Source: Candidula unifasciata
Lineage: Eukaryota; Mollusca; Gastropoda; Stylommatophora; Geomitridae
NCBI GenBank assembly: GCA_905116865.2
Contig: CAJHNH020000494.1
Coordinates: 180,001-244,000 of the forward strand
Reading direction: 5' to 3'
DNA: 64,000 nucleotides
Shown: piece after piece, positions 29,001-41,000 of the stretch
How the letters are laid out: every line of letters begins with the position of its first letter
Numbering within the stretch: the stretch's first letter is position 1
Program-made: the position numbers and the translations under genes
The notes under the pieces: generated by a model
Told to the model about the DNA's origin: nothing
What the model saw: the letters and a program-made list of their open reading frames with translations, nothing else
Databases searched by the model: none

Positions 29001-32000
29001 TCAGATCATGATGGTATATTTGTGCTTCTGTATTGCTCACCTGATCACATCTAGATTATCGTGTATCAGTTCACCACCAGATGAGGCAGAAAGTCTTTCT
29101 GCCTGTTCATTCCCCAATAGACTAGCATATGGTGGAAAATGATTTAAAGGACGCCAACCGTCCATAAGTCCTCTTACACGCAGCAAAAGCAGAATATCCC
29201 CACAGTACACGAACACGAGTCACCGACCGAGAGCCACAATCTGTGTATACTAAAGACACGCTATTCAGACGGTGCTTCACCCAAATCCTAAAATGTCTGC
29301 ATAATCGTGTAGCGACTACAAGAGAAATGAGACGGAGAAATTCAAATAAAGTTATTGCAGCGCTTTGTCTCTCAGAAACAACGCTCCAGTCAAGTATATT
29401 GAATTTTCTAACCTATATACAGCATAAGCTGACTAGTCCGCAAAATATGTGTTCCCTTTTCCAGGTCCGCAAGTGTTGGGAAACAAGGTGGAAGAACAAT
29501 GTACGAGAACCTTACTTGCGTTAAAACAAAATGTTTCTTTGGTTAGTCTCGACGACAATTTTTGTAGTGATCGGTTAGTCTTGTCTGTGCAGCAGACTCT
29601 TCTATCATTGAGGCGGATGATGAGGCGCTTACCTGAACTCTATCTGTCCCAAACAGCTGTTACATGAGACTAACAACTGCCTAGCTCAGATAGAGTTTCA
29701 GTAATGACTGATTCTTATAGCCCAGCTGCCGTCTCCCCAATGAAGGTTGGCTGCGATGAGCTTCTATCATGTTCCACTTCTTGACCTGCTAGTACACTCT
29801 ACGAGATTGTTGTTCGTTCAACTTTTGCTTTGAGTTACGACACTGGCGACACGTTTGCCTGGTGGCAACACACGTGCTGTCTCTACTGGCAATTCAGAAT
29901 GTGATTTCTATCAGAAATACATTAGCTATGTGATTGTGTGCATTCTTTTTCGCAGTACTGTCGATTTATGTAATGCCCTAATGAAGGCTCTATAGCCACA
30001 ACGTTCAGTTTTCGTCTGTCTTTGTGAAACCGTAAATCTGCCTGGTTCTGCTTGTCGTCTGGTTTGATATCTCCTCATATCTTCATTGAGTCTTTCCGTT
30101 CATCAGCCTCTGAGGCATAGGCATTGTCAATGTGCTTCGTAATTTTTGGGTACCCAGTTTTATTCCAGCTGTGGGGGATTTTACTGCTGACCGCTTTGCG
30201 ATAATCTGGACAGTAGCCCCTGTTGGTTCCGAGGCACTAGTATAGGAAAAAAATAATTTACATATCGTCGCCCCCACCCCCTTTTCCCCTACCAAATATG
30301 TCGTTAAAAAGCGATTAATAGGGGTGTTTCCTTCATTGGGAATGCATCCACCGAAGAACAACAACCGTCTGCACACATATAAGAGAGATATGTAAAACGG
30401 ATGTGCAAGTAAACCTAAATTCTGAAGCCTAATGTCCCAAAATGGACGAACAACCAGAACTTTTCGCCGGCGTTTAAAACCGGCGAACAGTAAAGTATGA
30501 AGAAAAAGAAGAAGAAGATTTCGACGTTGGCTTCCATAGCCGGCCGTCAGTGAACAGTGGCTAACTACTTAAAGTTAACTTGCCACGCAACAAACTTTGG
30601 GATCAGTTCTGTAACGTCCTGTAAAAGTTCCGCTATTAACTCTCGTCATCTCTCCCGCCTCCTGCATTTTCATATCCAAGGACTCACCTACATCCGGTGC
30701 CTATATTCGTGTTAGTCTGCCCCTTCCCCTTCTTCATAGCGTGACGCTTGATATGGCTAACATACTTTAGCTTTCAATGTAAGATGCGGTTTATTAGCCT
30801 ACCTTACTTGACGTCTAGGTCTTTTAGTATGTCAGTAATTCTTTTCTTCTTTGTCTTTGTTATTCTGAAAATCCTTCTTTAGCATTTCTCATCGAGTAAA
30901 GTAAAGATCCCTTTTCACGCTTTTTAGGAGTATCGGGAAAAGCGCCCATATTTTTACAGACCGTCGGCACTAGGTGGGTAATGTGGTCAGCATTACGCCG
31001 GCTGTCTTTACTTCCCCAGCATAGCCATCCTGGTACCCATTTTAGGCTGGGTCGACCTGCCCATATTTCCATGATAGATAATAATGTCTCTCTGCCAGAG
31101 AGGCAAGGAACCAACAAACCAACAGCCTGCATAAGAAAAGGTGATCTGTAAAATGGATATGCATGAAAACCTTAAGCTGTGGAGCAAGACAAAAGTCCAG
31201 AAGTGGACTAACAACCAGAACGTTCTGCCTTAGTTGACAGCCGGTGAACGCTAAGAAGAAGATTTCTGACATCCCTTAATGACGGATCACCGTTCTGCCG
31301 AGAGAGACTGAGCACTGTGGGTGAAATCTGGTGCAATGAAATCGATCCTCTCGACTAGAATGTGACTTTAGCGATCCTGATGATGATAATGATAACAGGG
31401 ATGACGATGATGATGATACGACGGTAACGATTATTGGGGTAGTGGTGTTAACGGTAGTGGTTTTGATGACGGTAATGATGAGGATACTGATGATAATGGT
31501 GGTGGTGTTAGTGGTGATGATTACGATGATGATGACGGTGAGAATAGTGGTGATGATAGTGATGATGAAGGTGATGATAATGATGGTAATGATGGTGATG
31601 ATGATGATGATGATGATGGTGTTGATGAGGATGATGATGGTTAAGATGATGGTGACTATTGTCTTGCTGAATGTCGTTACGATTACGATGATGATCACAC
31701 TGTCAAACCTGGTTATGATTACGATGATAACGATGATAATGATGACGAAAACAATGATGATATCTGAGAAAGCCCTACCTTGGTAATAATCATAATATTC
31801 ATGAAGAAGATCGTCACCCACGGACCCAGGATAATAAAGATGCAGTGAACCCAGAACTCGTAAGCCTGTCCACCCGGCCCTGTGGTGAAGGTTGTGGGAG
31901 CGAATGCCGCACCCGGAGCTGTGACTTCAGTACTGTTGTTGTCGCCTTCGCCATGGCCCTGATAGATTGGGGTAAACGAGGCGAAGTGAGGGATGTTGAT

Positions 32001-35000
32001 GATGAAGGAGCAGAGGGCGGTGACTACCATCCCGAAGGTGGCCCGGGACTCGTTGCAGAACTTCTGTTTCAAAATGAGGGAAAATACAAGAGCATTTGTA
32101 AACAATCCTTTTCAACATCTTTAGGCGTGACTGGGTATATAGGGCTAGAACATTTTTTAAAGAGAATCATAACTAGATGGGTAATGTGGTCAACATCAAT
32201 CCGACATCCTTGACTTCCCAATACTTTACCTGGTACCAATTTAAGGCTAAGTAGACTATGAAGCCTAGGTCATTTTTTTTTTAGGGGGGGGGGGGATTCA
32301 AGCACCGTTCGGATTTGAACCCACGATCTTCAGATCCGCAGGCTAGCGTCTAGCCACTACACCACAGCGACTCCCATGTGAGCATTAAGTACAATTAAAC
32401 TGTGAATTCTCCACAATGGGGGTGGCGCAATGTACTTACTAACTTTGGGATTATGACGTTGTTCTGGACCCGACTTCTCCCACAGTGCGACTCTCTTACC
32501 ACTGTTTTATGGCCTCGAGAACGGTCTCTGTTTTTTGTTTTTTTCCAGAACCGCCCACTACGGCACTGGAACCCTGGCAAGTGTTGATGATATGAACTTT
32601 AACAGAATAGTAGGGTAGCGGTTAGACGTGTGCGTGTTCTAGACTTAGCATGTCCATGGTCTAACATAGATCGACAATAAATGTTACAGAGGTCGACAAT
32701 AAATGTTACAGAGGTCGACAATAAATGTTACAGAGCTCGACTATAAATGTTACAGAGCTCGACAATAAATGTTACAGAGCTCGACAATAAATGTTACAGA
32801 GGTCGACAATAAATGTTACAGAGCTCGACAATAAATGTTACAGAGGTCGACAATAAATGTTACAGAGGTCGACAATAAATGTTACAGAGGTCGACAATAA
32901 ATATTACAGAGGTCGACAATAAATATTACAGAGGTCGACAATAAATGTTACAGAAATCGACAATAAATGTTACAGAGGTCGACAATAAATATTACAGAGG
33001 TCGACAATAAATGTTACAGAGGTCGACAATAAATGTTAAAGAGGTCGACAATAAATGTTACAGAGGTCGACAATAAATGTTACAGAGGTCGACAATAAAT
33101 ATTACAGAGGTCGACAATAAATATTACAGAGGTCGACAATAAATATTACAGATGTCGACAATAAATGTTACAGAAATCGACAATAAATGTTACAGAGGTC
33201 GACAATAAATATTACAGAGGTCGACAATAAATATTACAGAGGTCGACAATAAATATTACAGAGGTCGACAATAAATGTTACAGAAATCGACAATAAATGT
33301 TACAGAGGTCGACAATAAATATTACAGAGGTCGACAATAAATGTTACAGAGGTCGACAATAAATGTTACACAGGTCGACAATAAATGTTACAGAGGTCGA
33401 CAATAAATGTTACAGAGGTCGACTATAAATGTTACAGAGTCCGACAATAAATGTTACAGAGGTCGACAATAAATGTTACAGAGGTCGACAATAAATGTTA
33501 CAGAGGTCGACAATAAATGTTACAGAGGTCGACAATAAATGTTACAGAGGTCGACTATAAATGTTACAGAGGTCGACAATAAATGTTACAGAGGTCGACA
33601 ATAAATGTTACAGAGGTCGACAATAAATGTTACAGAGGTCGACAATAAATGTTACAGAGGTCGACAATAAATGTTACACAGGTCGACTATAAATGTTACA
33701 GAGGTCGACAAAAATGTTACAGAGGTCGACAATAAATGTTACAGAGATCGACAATAAATATTACAGAGGTCGACAATAAATGTTACAGAAATCGACAATA
33801 AATGTTACAGAGGTCGACTATAAATGTTACAGAGTCCGACAATAAATATTACAGAGGTCGCCTATAAATGTTACAGAGTCCGACAATAAATGTTACAGAG
33901 GTCGACAATAAATGTTACAGAGGTCGACAATAAATGTTACAGAGGTCGACAATAAATGTTACAGAGGTCGACACTAAATGTTACAGAGGTCGACAATAAA
34001 TGTTACAAAAATTGACAATAAATGTTAGAGAGGGTTAAAGTATATATTAGAGATGGTTAAAATATATGATAAAGGGGTTGCAATGTATGTTACAGAGAGT
34101 TAAAATATATGTTAAAGAGAGTTACAATATAGGTTACAGAGAGTTAAAATATATATTTCAAACATGGTACTGAAAGTTACAGTATATATGTTACAGAGAG
34201 CTTCAATATATGTTACAGAAATTTAAAGTTATATTTCAGAGATTTACAAGATACGAGTATGTTGACCAAGATTGGCAAGTAAATCAGGAAGCTAACAGAC
34301 GTAGGGTCAGCTCACCTTAGCCTTGGTGATCCAACAAACCATGATATACCTGTCCACAGTCAGGCCAACTGTGAACCAGATGCTGCAGATGACCGAGAAG
34401 TAGAACATTGGGAAACCGAAGTAGGAGAAAAAAGCACCGTAGACGACGGCTTGTTTGACGCTAGGGCACCAGAGTTGCAGCGAGTCGCACAAGAGGAACA
34501 TCAGGAGGAAGCAGATGTTGGCGATAGCCTGGGGAAGAGATTATGCTTTCATTACCAGTTGATTACTTCTTCTTCTTCTTCTTTCGTTCGCCTGAAATAA
34601 GTTATCTATATCAGCAGTTTTGTCTCTTGTATAAATTTCACTGTCGTTGTTAGTTCATTCAGTGGTCCATAGAGTTTACGTTCCACTGTTGTTCTTTCTG
34701 GCCAAAAGGTTTGTCTTAATGTGTCAAATTCGGTGCAGTCCTGGAGTACATGCTCTGCGGTCTGGGGCACATTTCCACAGGTGCACATGGCTGATACACC
34801 TATCTTGAATTTTGTGTACATGTGGTTACGTAATCGGTTGTGCCCTGTTCTGAGGCGGAAGATAATGACTTGTTCTGGTCTGTCCATAATAAAATAGTCG
34901 TCTTGTGCTGGGGCTGGTGGTTTCCTGATCGATTTAATGATTCTTTTCTTTTGGTGGTATGTGACTGGTACATCTGGCTGCTCTTTTTTCGCACCTTCCC

Positions 35001-38000
35001 CTGCCAGTTGATCAGCTTTCTCATTTCCAGGCACTCCACAATGAGACGGTATCCACTGCATTACGACTCTTCGCTGAACGCTGAGTTGTGTCAGCAGTGT
35101 GTGCAATTCTGGTAGTTTCCTAGACTGGAGTGCTTCAAGTACTGATTTAGCATCTGTAAGCATTACCACATACTGTGAGCCAAGGTTGGTATTTAGCAGT
35201 TTCTCTGTAGCTATCTTAATAGCCTGGGTTTCTGCATCGTAGTTATGGCAGTACTTCCCGGTTGGTACGCTGGACTTATCCCTAGTACCATCTGGGAATT
35301 CGATGTACACTCCAGCACCACCATTTCTAACTGCACTTTCTGCGGACCCATCTGTATAGACTCTGACCCATTGTTCTTGTGGGTATTCTTCATCAATATA
35401 ACTGAGGGTGGCCATTTTGCGTTGTACACTATCTTGCCCTTTCTTGTCAAATATCCCTTTCACATTTGTCTGGATTTGTACCGTTAGTTTACATTTTTCT
35501 CTCCATGGGGTTTGTTCCGGAATACTTTTTAGTGGGCAGCCAATTTCTGGAAGGTCAGGAGTTTGTCTACATATTCTTTTTGCTTGGTGTATAAAGCTGC
35601 TTCTTTTTAACCGTCCCAAGGCTAGGTTCTTAAATCTATTTTCCATCGGGTGATCTGGCATACTGGGGAACTTTTCAGCTTGTATTTGCAACTTTGTATC
35701 TCTGCGTTCTCTCAGTGCCTGTGTTTTCCCAGCTTTCTCCATTTCTAATATGGGGGTTGATTTCATCCCTCCTGTGATGACTCTGAGCGCTTGATTTTGC
35801 ACTTTGTCTAACTCCTTTAATGTGGTACTAGATGCTGAACACCATGCAGTTGACCCATATTCCAAGTGTGGAAGTATGCTCTGCTTGTATACTTTATTGA
35901 GTATTTTCCCATCTGCTCCCCATGTGGTTCCACTTAGTTTTCTTAGTATTGCTGTCTTTCTCCTGGCTTTGGTTGCTGCCTTGTTGATATGTTTTCTCCA
36001 TGTCAACCTGTCATCAAATGTGACTCCTAGGTATGTGGGCTCTTTATCATCTCTCAGGGGTATTTCGTTTATTTTGATGGTGCCGGCTTTTTGCTTTGGG
36101 GAGAGGGTGAATAGTGTGGTGCTACATTTGTCTGTGTTGATGCTGACACACCATCTATTGGCCCATGCCTCAAGTGCATTTGTAGCCCGCTGTAGTGTTT
36201 TTGTGGCTATCGTTGCATGTTCATTGGTGCACCACAGTACCAGGTCGTCGGCGTACATTGCCATTTTGATTCCATTTGGTATCTCAGCAACCAGATCGTT
36301 GATAAATAAAAGGAAAAGTGTGGGCGACAGGACACCACCTTGAGGGACGCCTTGTCGCAGTAGAACTTTTTTACTTTTAAAAACCATCTACCTGTACCCG
36401 GGCTCTTCTGTTATGTAGATATGCTTTAATCCAATTGTACATTTTTCCATTTATTTTATAGTTTCTCAATTTCTTCAAAAGCCCCTCCTTCCAAACCTTA
36501 TCAAAAGCTTTCCTTAAATCTATCCATGCCGCGAGTACCAGTTTCTTATCTTGAAAAGCATCCTCTATTTCTTGGGAGAGGTATGTTGTCTGGTCTTCCG
36601 TAGAATAGAACTTTCTAAAGCCCGCCTGCTGTGGTGTAATGATGTTTTCACTTTCAATGTACCACTGTAGTCTGAGGTTGGTGATGCGCTCCATTGTTTT
36701 ACAGAGACAACTTGTGAGGCTGATTGGTCTGTAGTTGGAGGCATTAGAACTGTCTTTCCCAGGCTTTATGAGGGGTATCATAATTGCCTCTCTCCAGATC
36801 TGTGGAACATTCCCTGTTGCCCAGCAAGCATTAAATATCTGTAAAAGCTTTGTTTTGGCTACTTTTCCTAAGTTTCTGATCATTTCGTTTGATATACCAT
36901 CTGCTCCTGGTGACTTCCGCATTTTCAGCTTTGAAATGGCCAACTCCAGTTCATTAAGTGTAATTGGCACCTCTAGCGCCTCTGATGTTATTTCTTTCTG
37001 ACTTCTAAATTGTGTCTTTTCTTGAATTTCGTGTTTTTTCTCTGAACTGATTTCAATGTTGTTATCTAAAGCAAAAGTGTCCGCAAATAGGTTGGCTGCC
37101 TCTTTTCCTGTGACCATGTTTCCATCTTTCTGCAGCGTGATCTTTGAGTTCCACCCTGTGTCTTCACCATTAATTTGTTTCACAAGCTTCCATAACTTTC
37201 TTGTGTCTTTTTCAAAGTTCAGCGACCTTGTTTTCTCCTGCCAGCTTTCCCTTCTAACCTGCAGCTTTTCCCTTACAAATTTTGCTTTTGCATGCTGGTA
37301 GTTATTGTGATGTTCTTGGTTTGGCCTGGTCTCTGCTATCTTTCTGGATGTTTCTACTTCGTTATGTAAATTTTCTAGCTCATTACTCCAGTATGGCTTA
37401 TAATGCTTACGGGCACCTCTTGGTATTGATTCTCCTGCTGCCTTTAGTACGCATTTGTTAAATTCTTTAACTACTTTGTTTATATCCTGGTCTATGCTGA
37501 GATTTCCAAGCAGTATACTGGTACGGTGCTTGAACATTGTCCAGTCAGCCTTCTTGTAGTTCCACCTTGGCAGCGTACTAGTTTCTCTGACCTTCTCATT
37601 TTCTACATTCAGGAAGACCGGTCGATGGTCACTGCCTCCCAGTTGATTTCCAACAACTCGTTTAATGTTCCATTCCAGATCTGGAGAGTGAAATGCTAGG
37701 TCTGGGGTAGTAGTGGTGTGCCACGACCTCGAGTAGAATGTGGGTGGATCAGTTGGCCTATTAATAAGAACAAATCTGTTCTCATCCTGCCACTCCTCCA
37801 GTTTCTCTCCTCTCTGGTCTATATGGTCATATCCCCAGCTTTGTGAGTGGCTGTTAAAATCTCCACATAGAATCATCTTTTCTTCCACTGAGATTGTGTC
37901 TAAAGCCTGGGGACGATCATTTGGGCAGTAATAATTGATCAGGTAGAAGTCTGCATTTCCAGTTTGTAGTTTCAGAATCTGATATTCTGCTCCATCCATA

Positions 38001-41000
38001 AATACTTTAGTCTGGCTAGCAGTGATATTGTTCCTCACAAGAGTCAATATTCCACCCTTTTTCCTGCCTTTCCGGTCTGATCGGAAGCACTGATAACCTC
38101 TGATTTTGAAGACTGTGTCTTCAGTGAGGTGGGTTTCCTGTAGACAGCATAGTTGATTACTGAAGGGGTTGTCCTTCATTGCTATCTTCAACGATACGAA
38201 ATCTAGAGATTTCTCGCTCTTGGCATCTGAACACGAATTTCTGTCATCATTATCTTAACAGTTTTCTATTACTACTAACACACTACGATAACTACTCATC
38301 ATCAAGTAGCAGAACTTTGCAGAACGTTGCTCTCATTACAGTCTGCCTGAAAGAAACTCGGTCTCTCGCCAGCTCTCCCGCCTCATGCACTTTCATACTC
38401 AAGGAGTCCCTTATATCCTGTGCCCATCTTCGTGTCGGTAGGCCCCTGCCCCTCTTTCTTGGTAACATGCCTTCTGCTATAATTTGGTCCAATCCGTCGT
38501 AGCGCTTGATATGACCAAAAAATCTTCCTTGATGTTCAGATCTTTAAAGATGACAGTATTTCTCCTCTTCTTTGTCAAAGATATTCTGAGAATCTTTCTA
38601 TAGCATTTCAGCTCATCATCAGTCATCAGTTCTCGTTATGCCTAGTGGCACATAAGGCTTCAGAGAGGACTTTCCATGCTTTCCTGTCCTGTGAAATCTT
38701 CAGTGCAGTTTTCCATGTCAAAGATGCCGCATTCAGCTCACTTTCCATCTTTCGTCTCTATGTTGTTTTTGGGCGCCCCTGTTTTCTCTTTCCGTCTGGT
38801 ATCCATGTAAGAGCTGTTTTGGCGGGTATATCAGGATTCATTCTCATAACGTGACCAAGCCATCTCCATCTTCTCTTGGTTATTATACTGTCTAAAGTTT
38901 CTTGGTTTGTGACTTGAAGTAGTTTAGTGTTTGAGATTGTATCTGGCCAGAAAATTTTGATAATTCTACATAGACATGTGAGGTGGAAGGTGGACAGCTT
39001 GTGTGCATCTGTTTTGGTCATTCTCCAGCATTCCGCTCCATAAAGAAGAACTGGCAAAATGATGCTCTTGTAGAGTCGGAGTTTCGTTCCTCTGCAGTAA
39101 ATGTTGGATTTCCAGATTTACCTCATCCTTCCAAAAGCAGCTCTAGCTTTGTTCAGACGTGACTCTATGTCTTCTTCGGTCCCTCGCGGCAGGGACACCA
39201 CACTGCCAAGATATGTGAAATGTTCTACATTTTCAAGAGTTCGGTTATTTATGGTCACTGGTTATTGGTTTGGACTGCTTGTCATGATCTTAGCTTTCTT
39301 TGTATTTATTCTCAGTCCCACCATTTCTGCTGTGCTGTGTAGTTTGTTACCTTTTTCTTGTATATGTTCATGTTTATGTGATAGGAGTGCTAAATCATCT
39401 GCAAAATCAAGGTCCTCAAGCATGGTGAATGGAGTCCATCGTATGCCTCTCAATGTCCTTTCTACTGTGTTCTTTAGTATCCAATCAATCACAAGGTTGA
39501 AGAGGAGAGATGACATAACACATCCCTGTCTTACACCCGTCTTTACTGGGAAAGATGTATTGTAATTTTTTTATACTGCAGGAAAAGTCTTTATAGAAGA
39601 GAGCAATTATGTTGACTTTTTTTTCTGGAATTCCATAATGTCGTAAAATTTTCCATTTCAGCTCAAAAGCCCCTATTCTCTTTTTTAAGGACTAGGAGAT
39701 AGTCCACGACTCACATCCGTATGTGGCCACAAGAAAGAAGCATGCTCTAAAAATTCTAATTTTGATCTCCTTGCTGGTGCTTAACCATAGACTTTCAAGG
39801 CTGTTCAATCTTTGCATTAACGACAACTACTACTACACTAATAATAATAATAATAATCTTTTTCTACATGTTCATCAGCTGTAAACTCCGGCGGAAAGTT
39901 CTGGTTACAGATCTGACTCATTTGTGTGCAGGCTGTTGGTTCATTGCCCCTCAGGCAGATGCACTCTGATTTCGAAGGAAGCTACCAATTAGTCGACTCT
40001 TATGACATGCTTTCGGGTAGGCAGTGGGTGTATTCTAGTTTTCCTTATAATAGGGCCCCGGAACCCACAAGGGAAAATAAAGATAGTAATTATAATTATA
40101 AAAATAATGCTACAATTACTGCTGTTGCTGATACTAACACAACAACTATTTTAACAAGAATACTACACAATTTTTTTACGATTATTACTACAATTCCCCT
40201 ACTTCTACCGCTACTGTTGTTGATTCTACTACTCCGCTGCTACCACTACTGACTCCACTACTTCTACTGCTGCAACTACTACCTTATACTGCTGTCACTA
40301 CTTTTATTACTCTACTACACCCACTACCTTGCCGTCTTACACCATCACGATTCTCCAATACTATCTGTATTCTTGTCTTAGTTATATCATATGGACCAGC
40401 CATTAACGTATTGTTTTCCCCATCGCTTTGTGGGGAGGAACAGTTTGCAGTCCATCGCTTGGTGGATAACAGTGGCTACTGCTGGTCCGAATGAAAGTAT
40501 ATTGTCCTTCATAAGGTAATTCCATCTTCTACTGTAAGTCCTTCTTACGCTGGCATCACATCTTATTAGGAAAAAAGTCATAATGGGAATCATTATTTAA
40601 TAATGTGAAAGGACACGTGAACAGGGTTATAATTAAGTTCACTTACTTGTCCGGTTAGGTATCGCCCAGTAGAGCTGCTCATACCAGGTCGTCGCCATGT
40701 TAGTATGGACAGGGTATTTCCCATCAGACCAAACAGGCAGATGATCGGACCAACGATCGCTTTCAACACGAAATGAACATCCTCCACGTATGTCCTCCTT
40801 GAGATATTCTCCACGAACTGCAGACTTTCTTCTAACGAGCTATCCGGTATTTCCAGCACCAGACGAGGATTGTTCCAGTCTGCAGATGGCGTCTGTTGGG
40901 AGGCGGTTATTGTCATGGAGACCAGTTCCGCCATGGATCCGGCAGCCATTATAACGATGGCGGAGAAGATGAATGTCTGGCAGGATGTCCGGCCGATGGA

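Noticed and set aside
31276..31821. 181-codon Ile/Thr-rich minus frame
   Set aside because: GAT/GGT low-complexity tract overlapping GPCR A exon iii in another frame.
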